NCBI GenBank assembly: GCA_020536535.1
Contig: JAHLWZ010000373.1
Coordinates: 24,093 to 88,092, forward strand
DNA: 64,000 nucleotides
Source of the DNA: Pelomyxa schiedti
Lineage: Eukaryota > Evosea > Pelobiontida > Pelomyxidae
Reading direction: 5' to 3'
A model generated the notes under the pieces. It searched no databases, was not told the DNA's origin, and saw only the letters and a list, made by a program, of their open reading frames with translations. The translations under genes were made by a program, and so were the position numbers. Below are positions 10,626 to 26,460 of this stretch, piece after piece (within the stretch, counting starts at the first letter, position 1; each line of letters starts with the position of its first letter).

Positions 10626-11300
10626 TTACAAAGGCATCAACTTGTTGGTACACGGTGACACGTTCGTAGTTTCAGCACATAGCTGTTTGGAAACTAGGTA
10701 TTGAGCCACGTAGTCCATGTAATCTGGCTTGAGAAGTTCTCTCAGACACCTTGTCGGATTTAGCAAACTGGAGCATGTATAAATATTTACCTTGACGTTC
10801 AAATTGGTTGGAGCCAAGTTGTTAATCAAAAATTGTATCCTCTCGATGATGGATGTCAGGGGAGTGCACTGTGAAATCTCGGTTGGTGCAGGAAGAGTGC
10901 ATGAAGACAGTACAAATTGTTCCACAACTGAGTGCTGTGATTCTGAGTGTGACTGGTGAACTGGATAGAAGTCGTGGCCTGTCTTCAGATCTTGAAGGTG
11001 CTACTAGCGGAGACATAGCTGAAAGTGGTTTGGTGGAGTTGAGGGCAGGGTCAGGTGGAGGTTGTGCGAAAGAAGAAACTGATGTTGCACCAGGCGGAGT
11101 ACGCCGGGAGCTGATGGGTGGTGCCGTTTAACGTGGGGAAACTGTACGAAGTGGTGTTTGACGCGGAGAGGAAGGTTGCGAATTATTCTGAGTCTGCTGT
11201 GCGAGTAGGGCTTTGTATTTTTGCATATCACCATCGGAGATTTCCGACGGAGATTTTGGTTGCAGAGAATCATTTCCTTCGAAAATGCTGATGTTCTCTG
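10626..11300 (-). pseudogene. CNOT1: NOT1 (CNOT1) fragment, MIF4G-proximal part, truncated
   Basis: On the minus strand a Ser/Pro-rich segment (SLQPKSPSEISDGDMQKY) runs into IIERIQFLINNLAPTNLN, an intron, then ELLKPDYMDYVAQYLVSKQ. This is the region of the CCR4-NOT scaffold NOT1 just before and at the start of its MIF4G domain (compare the ERIQFIFNNLSQSN / WVSQYLVMKR blocks of animal NOT1). NOT1 is a scaffold of over 2000 residues for cytoplasmic deadenylation. Here it starts at the edge of the N gap and dies out: the expected NYERVYQ continuation is visible only with small frame breaks, and the rest of the gene is absent. An in-frame TAA after RTVSPR is shared with the second copy, so it may lie in a small intron. 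Confidence 0.65.
11070..11300. repeat. Direct repeat, left copy (NOT1 sequence)
   Basis: It matches 62789-63064 in the same orientation. I see one base substitution and a 45-bp segment present only in the right copy (after GTACGC). The 45 bp are 15 codons in the NOT1 frame, so this is a coding indel of the kind that separates alleles or paralogues. The left copy stops exactly at the N gap. Confidence 0.9.
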
Positions 11301-11400
11301 NNNNNNNNNNNNNNNNNNNNNNNNNNNNNNNNNNNNNNNNNNNNNNNNNNNNNNNNNNNNNNNNNNNNNNNNNNNNNNNNNNNNNNNNNNNNNNNNNNNN
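11301..11400. other. Assembly gap (100 N)
   Basis: Exactly 100 N, the usual placeholder for a gap of unknown size. The NOT1 fragment on its left is cut here and the sequence on its right is unrelated. Confidence 0.99.
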
Positions 11401-12194
11401 TGATGTTGCAGTCAGTGGTTTTGTGTGTTGTGGACTAGACTCTGGAATGAGGACCCAACCTGGCTCAAGAGATCAACATCTGGAATAGCACGATAGCAGT
11501 TAGCACCTGCAACGACAACCAGAGTAAATAAGAATAATAGATACCCAAAGTAATCCCTCTTTCTTGCCTAGAAGGCCCCAGATCACTACATTTTGGGCTG
11601 TAATTGGCAAATTGCATGTCAGATATCCAACAGGTATCCTAAGTTGTTTTTAAGTTAATACTTTGGATATACATAATTGCGCTACCTTTGCAACTAAGTC
11701 GACTGTTTTTTGTGGGAAGGATGTAGACTAGAAAGTCACGATGAGTTGGAAGAAGATTTCATTGATAGATGTAGCGGTCGAGGGTCTTCTAAAGGAATAA
11801 AGTGGGATAACTTTGGGTGCCTGTTATTCTCCATTTTCTCGGGTTATCATTCATGCTGCAGGTGTTCCCTGACGTCACGACTATCATGCCATTCCAGTTA
11901 GTAGATCTTCTGGCACAGGTTGGTCTCTCATCCAGTCATTGTGTGCGTAGGGTTAAAAGTTGACAGTGTTGTTGCTGAGCGTCATAGTCAACTATGAATA
12001 AAGTCTTCGTCCAACTCATCTTGTCTTTAGTTCCTCACCATTAACAGTTCAAACACTCAAGTCACACATCTGCAACCCTACCTCCTCCACAGCTTGCTCC
12101 TTTGGTTCAACCAAACTGCAAACTTTTTTCCCGTTGTTTCGCGGATTTGGTCTCACCATTGGTTTTTTTTGAAATGGGATTTTGTTGCACCGCT
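11401..12194. other. Spacer right of the gap, no gene seen
   Basis: AT-rich sequence with short open frames of no recognisable content. It should include the 3' untranslated region of the PARP gene on the minus strand. Confidence 0.4.
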
Positions 12195-15100
12195 TCAGTG
12201 TGTGAACTTGCTGCGATGGTGCTTGGATCGATCTTTACATTTATGACCCTTGGGGCACTTTGTTTTGGTGTGTGGCTGAAGGATAGCTATTGGGTAGACT
12301 GGTGGGTATGTGGTAGTTGTTTTTGGTGGGGTGTAGCCATAGTCGTCAGGTTCCACGAGCTCGTCGTTGTATGTGACTGTTGCTCCATAGTGTATCACGT
12401 AGTACGGGAGTATCTGGTCTGTTTGTTGGTTTGATGGGAATGTGTGAATGAATCGGCCGCCGTTAGGTCAAGGATTGAAGGAGCTTGGGAAACGAACCGG
12501 AATCGAAAATGATTATCTCAGTTTTGTCAGGAGATATGTGTGAATCATATCCGGGAACTTTGGCCGCTCCATCCTGAGGATGGTTATTTATTTGTAATAT
12601 AGACAGTAAACAGAAACGTGACCATTCTATCCGTGCATAGAAACGGCTTGCCAAGAAGTACTTGGGCAAGAAGGAACTTTGATCCGCTTCTTACATAGCC
12701 CATACTGAGGCTGGGGAATTCCGAAAAATCTATGTATGATCCACGTTATTCCACTATGTCGAGTTTGAACGAAAGTTACAGATGCCGGCACCCCACCAGC
12801 CAGAATCAGTCGAGCTACCAACGTAACGGAGTTGGAAGTTATTGCGTACAATAGAGGTCTGGTCATATTGGGGTTAGGAGAAAAGTTGTGTATTGTGAAA
12901 GGTACAATGTTTTCCTCTGCTGTTCCATGGAAAACTAGTATGGGGTTTGTCTCTGACCATGGCATTTTAGTGGCTAATTGCGCTCTTTTTCTTCGAAAAG
13001 CCTTGTTTACAGTGAGTGACGAATGCTTGAGTGTTATTACTTTTTTACCTTAACATGTGGAGGATTCACTTTCAAGAAGAAATTTTGGTTTAGTTTGAAT
13101 TTATGTGTTGGTTATTCCTTACCAATGTACTCAACTTTCGTAACCTAATTGAGTGAACAGGGGAAACAAGATAAAAATGATAACATACCTTGAAGTTGGT
13201 GTTGTTTGCAATTAAACGATAAAATTGGGATTCTGCCGTACGAAAATGCATCTACAAAATGTAAGGAATTCGTAGCACGTTTTAAAGGGTACCTGGCCAC
13301 TGTTAATGTCCCCAAAAGAAGCAGTTTTAAAAAAAATTCATTTGTAAAGTCGGAAGATTACGCTGTATTGCTAAAGTGACGTTCTGGATGTAGCGTGAAA
13401 ATTCTCAGGGTGTCTCCCTCAAGAGCCTTGACGCGAATTTTGGTTATTTTTAGAGACATGATTGTACCTCTTTTTCTCCTGGTAAGTACTGGATTTCCTC
13501 TTGGCCTCCACTCTTCTCAAGTTCTCTCCTAAGCAATAATGTAACTGAATACAACTGGAGGAAACAAACGCTTTTTTTTCAGCTTCTTCCTTCTCCCGGA
13601 GAAGTAGCTTGATTATTTCTGCTTGGGATTGTGCTTCCGCTTCCGCTCTGTGTAAATTGATGAGACCATTTAATAGAATAGAGTTCTAACTTTCTCCTTT
13701 GTGCTTCAGCTTCATTAGCCTGTCTGAATGCCGAGTCTATTTCTCGGGCTATTTGTTGGTCAGCTCGTTCCTTTTCCCTCTGCTCCCTGCAGGTAGTCAC
13801 TCATTCAGTTCTTAGTCTCCCAAGGTTGTTGGAATGACCTTTCATTTTTTTCTCGCTCTTGTTGTTCTATTCTCTTGGCAGCAAGAGCGTCAGCCTCAAT
13901 TTTGGCCAATCGTTCCCTTTTTTTTTTTAGATTTGATATTAGAGTATTTATTTTGCACTTTTCCATTTGCTGGAGTGCCCTTTGAGAATCAGCTCTCTCC
14001 TTCTATAGAAATGTTAATCATGTAAAAGTAGTCTGCTTGAAAGTACTTCAAGCCTCCATCTAGTGACATTAGGGTCTTCAACCGGACTTGTTGGACTTGG
14101 ACTTGTCGTAGTTGGGCTTGTCGTGCTTGGGGTTGTGCTTAGTGCAGGAGGGGTCGATTTTGGTGTGCTAGTGATGGGTGGGGAGGTGACATTAGGTTCA
14201 GGTGTTGAACTCAATGACAAACAGTAGTCTAAAGCACGTTCTGTATCCATATTGAAAGACTTCAGAACTAGCAAAATTCGTTCTGGTTTTAAACTGGATA
14301 ATTTAATTCCAAAGGATAGTGTAATTGGAAATAACCTGGGTATACATTCCAAAATTGAGTCAACGCTCTTTTGAACTTCAGGAGGAATTTTCTGTGGTAC
14401 CTTTTTTGGTTATTTACAAAATCAATTCAAACAAGGGGGAACATACTGGTGCTGGAGGTGGCTTTGACAAGCAGGTATTAACGTGGTCGTCTATCTAAGA
14501 CTGAATGAGGTGCAATTCTTGCAATAAGGTACCATACCACTGTTGCTGCAAAACTGGCTCCACAAATAGGGCACTGACATTGCGGAGAGGGAACAGACAC
14601 CTGGGTTGCCGACTGAGGGAGAATTTTAGTTGGTTGTGGAAGAGGGGTTGGAGAGGTAGAGGTCACAGTGGTCGACGCAGTAGCTGATGTAGACGCCGCA
14701 GATGCCGATGTTGGCATTAGTGTTGTGGAGTTTGGTGAGGGTGGGGAGGTTGGTGTGGGTGGCTGTACTGCTGTCGCGGTTTTAGGTGTGCTCGTGGGCG
14801 ATTGCTGTATTGCCTTCAGAGCTGCTTCCTGTTGTTGGATAATCTGGAGCCAGAGTGGTACTGGTCCAAGTGACGTTGGTGCATTGGATCCTTGTGACAC
14901 TGTAGTTGATGACGAAGGTTGAGCCGCGGAGGTCTGTGCTGTCACTGGTGGCAGACTTGTTGGGGTAGCTGCAGCTGACACTGCCGTTATTTTCTGTGAT
15001 GTTGTTTGGATTGGAGGTGATATAGTAGCTACTGTTGATGTGGATGAAGGGGTGGAGGTAGGTAGTTGTGCCAGTGTTGGTGTTGGTAATACTGTGTTTG

Positions 15101-15691
15101 AAAGAGGAGCTGGGATGTGTGCAGGGGATTGGGCCACTGGAATTTGTGCTAGATTTGGTGCTGGTGGTGTTTTGGCAGGTGTGTTTGTAGGGAGTGCCAG
15201 GGATGTTGGTGTTGGTGTTGGTGTTGTTGATACTAATGGGGATGTGGGAGCTGTTGGTGTGGTGTTTTTAGGTGGTTCTGGTTGCGGTTTCACAGTTTGT
15301 GTTGCAGGTACATGGATTGGTTCCTGGGATGGAGGTGTGGCAATGACAGTTACACCAGATGCTGGTGTAATTTGGGAAGTTGGCACTAGAGTTGGGGTTA
15401 CAACAGACGTTTGAACCCCAACAAGAGTGCTGAGTGCTGAAGAAGAAGAACTGTTTGTTGGTGAAGGTGTCTAAAGATGGTGTAAAAAAACAAAACGGCT
15501 CCCAGATATACATCTATAAAAAAAGAAAAAAAAACTCACAAAGAGAACGTTCAAGACATCGTCATTAGAGGGCTTCTTATGAGCACTAACGCTTGACAAC
15601 TGCTTTGTACGTCAAAAGTAGGGGGAAAAAAAAGTATGCAGAGCACCTTAGACCCCAGCAGATCCAAAAATGACCCATCGGCGCTTGTCAT
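12195..15691 (-). CDS. UBZ-CUE-coiled-coil protein with C-terminal PARP (ADP-ribosyltransferase) domain
   Basis: Start at 15691 (MTSADGSFLD). Early exons are 15691-15647, 15602-15540, 15470-14538 and 14494-14447. A long Thr/Pro/Ser-rich region ends in a Rad18-type UBZ finger, CPICGASF...DDHVNTC, near residues 336-366, formed by splicing. A CUE-like ubiquitin-binding helix bundle (ILECIP...LKPERILLVLKSF...ERALDYCLS) follows, then a long charged coiled coil (14.0-13.5 kb). The end is a PARP catalytic domain: LVFHGTAEENI (NAD-binding His), GWWGAGIYF after a 50-nt intron (Tyr), KFLLAQVLLGKPF, GYDSHISP and QILPYYVIHY. The third catalytic position is Tyr rather than Glu, so mono-ADP-ribosylation is expected. 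Role inferred: a ubiquitin-reading ADP-ribosyltransferase. Exons between 13.5 and 13.0 kb are not fully resolved. Confidence 0.8.
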
Positions 15692-15878
15692 TCTGTTTGC
15701 TTGCGCTGGCGTTCTTCCCCTTTTCAGCACTGCCTAACGATCACAACGGGTGGGATTCTTGTTAGAATTAAGATTTAATTCTCTTTGAGAACTGTTTCGG
15801 AAACTGTGGGCAACAACACTCTATACTCTAAAACTGTTTAAGGAACGAGGAGCTGTGTTTTCCTGCACTTTTTTCTTT

Positions 15879-16388
15879 TCACGAAAAGCACTCGGCTTTA
15901 GAGTCCGTAACGAACTCAAGGTAGTCGAACAGCAGGCCCTGAGAGCCCGACACCCTTGCCCAGGCCACATTCGGAATCGAGAATGTGCAGTTCTGCGGCG
16001 CCGAAGTGACGCCCTCGTCCACTACCCACCACGACACGGTCTGCTGCGCCCCGGGCAGCACCACACTGGCCACCTGCCGGCTGCTGAAGTCCGTCCGATG
16101 GTCGCTGACTATCCCGTCCCACACGTGGCAGAACTCGTCCGGCGTCATCGCGTAGCCGGCGGACAGGACCTGCGCGTCGGGCGTGAACGCGGCAGACAGC
16201 GCGTCGCACTGCTCGGGCGTCGGGGCCGGCGGGGCGCCGTCGTGCGCCGCGTGCACCGCCGACTCGAACTGCGACGCCAGCGCCGATATCTGGGCGTACG
16301 TGTACATGGACGCGTCGGCCGTGTGCTGCAGTTGCACCGCCGCCAAAATAACTACTATCCCACAAGCGCAAAGTGCTTGCCACGACAT
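15879..16388 (-). CDS. Small secreted protein, possibly SnoaL/NTF2-like
   Basis: A single-exon gene of 169 codons, clearly more GC-rich than its surroundings. Residues 1-26 form a signal peptide (MSWQALCACGIVVILAAVQL, then a likely cut after TADA). The mature part, with AAFTPDAQVLSAG, a Trp-rich strand (VSWWVVDEG) and a closing DYLEFVTD, has the length and helix-then-sheet order of the SnoaL/NTF2-like fold. That assignment is a weak guess; no catalytic set is visible. It is probably exported or lumenal. Confidence 0.7.
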   Translation of the reverse strand: MSWQALCACGIVVILAAVQLQHTADASMYTYAQISALASQFESAVHAAHDGAPPAPTPEQCDALSAAFTPDAQVLSAGYAMTPDEFCHVWDGIVSDHRTDFSSRQVASVVLPGAQQTVSWWVVDEGVTSAPQNCTFSIPNVAWARVSGSQGLLFDYLEFVTDSKAECFS

Positions 16389-16481
16389 CCCTCCACCTTG
16401 ACGAAATAAATTTAAAGATTAATTCGTTGGGTTCAACGAAAAACACTAGATTTCTTAATAAATTACATATCACACAGCTAG

Positions 16482-18065
16482 TTAGGCTCCTAGCTTGTAC
16501 TGTGAGGTAATGCATCTGGATCCTTGCTCATCGTATTGGTTCTTCAGTACAAAGAACCCATCTCTGTCTGCCATGATCTCAGCAAGTACACGTCCCCCTA
16601 TAAATATTTGCTGTAGAAAAGAGATTGGAAAAAAGAAGGGACGGATTAGTGTGCAAGTAAAATGAGGTAGAGTAGAGATACATTTCGGCGATAAGAAGCA
16701 GATTCCACAACTGTACGGAATCGTTTGCAATTTTTCTCGCACAAATTGCTAAAGTCCTGTTCAAGTCGTGATTCTACACCAGGAAGCATACTGCTTCCAC
16801 CACTAATATGTGCAATCAGAAAGCGGAGAGAGTGATTTGGGAATTACCTTAGAACAATGTGTTGTGAGAGACTAAATTGGACATCACTAGGAGCAGCGCA
16901 GAGGGAGTTGAATAACTTGGCGGCAATTCCGGGACAGTCTTTTTCCATTAAAGATGGCTGGAAGAGAACCTGTACGCAAGCAGTCATTAAATGATACGGA
17001 TCCCAGAATCGAACCTCGGCTGCCCAGTACCTTTCCTTGTCCGCTTTAATTACACGGCCATCAGGGAGTGCAAATTTCGCGAGATTAGTAATGGTTCCAT
17101 ATGATAATTCATCTTCTTCAAGCGGGTTGTGCGAACAATAACACAGCTTCTCTTTGATTTGCCTCACTGCAAGGAGCATTAGTACCATTTCCTTTATCTG
17201 TGGAGAGAAACCAATCTCTTGATCTGCAGCTCTCTGGAATGGGTAACCTCGTAACATCAACAGCTTTGTGAGGTGGTTTGTCACGTCTTGCCCCGAAATA
17301 TCAATGGTGGGAACGTTACTCAACGGGACAGATTCATATATTGGCATAATGGTTGTTGTACTGTCCCCAATATCAACTGAGACACCTGTAAGTAGGCCCT
17401 GAGCATACAGTGCCAATGTGGGCTGATTGTATGAGGTGAGTATTAGCACTTTCTTTTCATCATGATACCTGTGGGGCAATGTAGATGCCATCGAATTTGA
17501 ATCTCTCAAACATAGTTTCCACCATTTTCTGCCTAAAGGGAGTCAACTTTTCGTGCACCAAGTGTAGAAAAACCTTTTGTTTATCGGGTTCAACATTGGT
17601 TCAGTCAGTACAATTCTGGCATATTTGGGAGTGACCCTGAGTTTGTTTTCCAGCATATACTCCCATACGTGACACATGTCCCCCCAGTCATTAATATAAC
17701 TTTTGAATATGGGATGGGACAGTGTCAGTTTAGTAGAATATTCCATAGCTTCATCACCCACAAAGAACTCAGGCATTGTCCTAATTAGGCACTATGAGAT
17801 ACCCCAAATTAAAAAAAACCCACACACCCAAGTTCCTCATCAGTGCTGTGCAGTGGTCTTCCAATAACAGTGCGAAACTAATAAATATAAGAACGAAAGT
17901 ACAAGAGGGAAATTTTACAATTGCATCAGGACATGGCAGAGTCATGTGCCTCAGGCGGCCACACTTGATTGAGTCTTCATCAAACGTTAGGTACTGAATT
18001 ATGGGAATGATAGAACGCATACATGTCCCATTATCAACAACTATGACTTGTGGGTTTAATGCCAT
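16482..18065 (-). CDS. Actin-related protein, Arp2-like (divergent)
   Basis: About ten short exons from 18065 (MALNPQVIVVDNGT) to TAA at 16482. Blocks match Arp2 in order: VIGRPLHS, VGDEAMEYS, WGDMCHVWEYML, ARIVLTEPMLNP, ETMFERFKFDGIYIAPQ, LALYAQGLLTG, IDISGQDVT, LLMLRGYPF, IKEKLCYC, HIVLSGGSSMLPG, FIGGRVLAEIM and the C-terminal QYDEQG. Arp2 with Arp3 forms the actin-like dimer of the Arp2/3 complex that nucleates branched actin. The nucleotide loops are unusual: loop 1 reads DNGTYSIKCG instead of DNGTG-x-x-K-x-G, and loop 2 DIGDSTT instead of DSGDGVT. Loop 1 spans a splice junction, so it needs a transcript. It could be a divergent paralogue rather than the main Arp2. Confidence 0.75.
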
Positions 18066-18508
18066 ACAAAATGTGTTGGGAGTCCACACAAATATAAAAT
18101 GTAGTTGGCTTTTCAATCAAGCCTTTCAAATGTACACAGTATTTACACCTTGTCGATAATTAAATTAACTTGTTTGTGCTTGGCCACAACAAAAAGCCGT
18201 TTGCTTCCATTCTCGTCTCCTCCAACTTGATTCGGAGACAAGTTGGGACGCAGCAGCGTATCGTTCAAATCCTGGCTGTACAATCCCGCACCACGGCCCG
18301 AGTTATGCACGCTGAGCTGCCTCGGGACGAGTCTCAGCCGCTGTTTCGCAAGAGATTCCCGATTCAAATCACCGCAGTTTCCCATTATCCCTTCTTTCTC
18401 GAAATTCAGGGGACGGAGAACGGTGACTTGTGGTGACACACATCGATTGTGACACTTTTTTTTTTTTGTTTCTACTCCCCTTTCGGGTGTCGTTTTGGGG
18501 GGGGGAGA

Positions 18509-24405
<5,897 letters not shown>

Positions 24406-24523
24406 AGATACATAACCCGAACCCTATCCCTGGTTGTACAATCAAGTTTGTTGTTGTTCCTAGAACTAAAAACCTATCTATCGATTCTATTCTATGAACC
24501 CATCAAAAAATTTCGAATAAACG

Positions 24524-26252
24524 ATGGACGACGAACTGCCGTCCTGGTACGACCACAGCTTGTTTTTGCCCGGCGAGTATCTCGAGGATGAGCAAGAGCA
24601 AGAGATAGAACCCACAATTACACCGCGGGCAGAGAAGGAGATGGAGGACCAGATCGCTGGCCCCGCCGTGGAGCTTCCCCACGAAATCCCTGCCGAGTGG
24701 GTGTCTTCTCGTCCGATTCTCACCACAATCGAGAACGACGAGGAAAGCGGCACACACATTGTGGCGGCGGGAAGAGAAGTAGATTATGGGAAAGGAGTAA
24801 AGTTCGACTGCGTCTCGGTTTGGACGCCTTCGAATAAGCTGTTGTGGGGACGTTCTCGTTCTCCTTACGTTAATTTATTGGGGTCGTTTCCTTGTTCATT
24901 TTTAACAGTTTAAAAACCAAACGAAAACCAAAAAAACCTAACCTAATACTATGGGGAAATAGGAACTCAAGGAATTCAGACTCACTTGCGGTACCTTGGG
25001 ATATGCTTTTCGCAATTCGTGCTCCTCCTAGTGTTACACAGTTTTTCGACAAAGCAATTATTGGAAGATGGTTAGGGTTTGCCCTGGCGCTTGGGGCTAC
25101 TCACCAACGAAAAAAATACCTCCTGCTTCCAGTTCCTGTTATTGAGACTATAGCGTCTTATGCTGCTCAGGCCTTATTGATCCCCATCCGGTTTTCCCTG
25201 TCTCAGGTCACATTGCACCCCTCATTTTTTGGTTTTTGTTTTTTTTACCTGTGACCCATTTCATAGCTTGCACGCGACACATCACTTCCTACTCGCTTAA
25301 TACAAATAGCAGCAATGGAAGCTGTATGGCCCCACTGGAAGGACTGGGCCTCTTGTCATTGGACACTGCAACCAATGGCGTTTCCGACAATGGATCAAAT
25401 TGTGGCCTTTATTCAGGCTGAAATTGCTCCACATTTTCATTTCTACTATGTCAATAGTCTCCACGCTTTCTTGATTTCCCAGCATGCAGTGGAAGTTACT
25501 ATTAATGGTCTTGAACCCTTACTCTTGCAAAATTATTACAAGGCCTGCCTGGCGGGAGAACTTGTATTCAACAGCCAAATTAGTGGATTGTTCAAGTCGT
25601 TTGGTGTATGCTTTGGCCCCCAGGCAACCGTTGTTGTTGGATCTGGGAGAAAAATTATCAGGCAAGTGTATGACCTGAGAGTTGATGACAAAGTGGCTAC
25701 CGGCTCAAAACAATACCCGGTTTCAACAGTGCTATGCACTTGGCGGTACCATCTGCTTTGGTCTTCTCACTACCCTTACGCAAACCGATATCCAGGTGCA
25801 TTCTCACGAGCCTTACTCCAGTTTACTCCCTCAAACAGAATGATGGTGCATTGCTTCAAATCACGTTAGACCACCCAATCCGAACTCACGGCAAGTGGTG
25901 CCTTCCATCCCCGCACTCCCTCTCATACACTAAACAAATACCCTCACACCACAACAACGCCCCCACTTCAGGGTCATCCGCATCCACTTCAGAATCATTG
26001 CCGTCACTAAAACTGGAACTGGAATCCCAACCTGAACCCAAACTGGAGTACCTACCCCCAGGCACAACTGTGTACAACTTTGTGCTTCGGGGGCCCTGCA
26101 GAACTCTGCTTGTTGGTGGCATAAGGTGTTGCACACTGGGGATGGCAGTTCCGAATCACTATGAGCCATTTTGGGGCACTTCCAAAGTCACACAATGGTT
26201 GCAGTTGCACCCAATGTTCCCAAATGTGGTTACTGTAAAGGCTTGTATTTAA
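24524..26252 (+). CDS. Vint (VWA-Hint, intein-like) domain protein
   Basis: Start MDDELPSWYD with an acidic N-terminus; several introns (one after 24850, one near 25205, one with donor at about 25746). The central part (MDQIVAFIQAEIAPHFHFYY and onward) is helical and unknown to me. The C-terminal third has Hint/Vint features: VCFGPQATVVV with the leading Cys, IRQVYDLRVDDKVATG, LLQITLDHPIRTHGKW, then after a Pro/Ser linker (25.93-26.04 kb) GTTVYNFVLRGP, LLVGGIRCCTLG and FWGTSKV. Hint domains carry out self-cleavage or splicing through the first Cys and a Thr-x-x-His block; here the TxxH-like block is TLDHP. Whether it still cleaves is unknown. No VWA domain is visible. Confidence 0.65.
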
Positions 26253-26460
26253 AAAAGAGTAAATGCCCCCAACCCTGTTGTTACACGGTGCTTTTTCCCC
26301 TTTTTCCGCGTATTGATTTTCTCCCGGACATTTTTCACCCTTGAACGGTCACAGGAGCGCAACCCATGATCACTTTCTGATTCGTATCAACGCAATTATT
26401 GGAACAGATATTAGCCAAAAAAAATAAACAAATAAACAGCCGTGACAAGAGGGGAGTGAG

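Noticed and set aside
11000-11300. TAA read as a sense codon in NOT1
   Set aside because: Both NOT1 copies have an in-frame TAA after RTVSPR, but TAA ends the membrane protein, Arp2-like and Dbp9-like genes and the tRNA-Gln reads CAA, so a small intron is the simpler reading.
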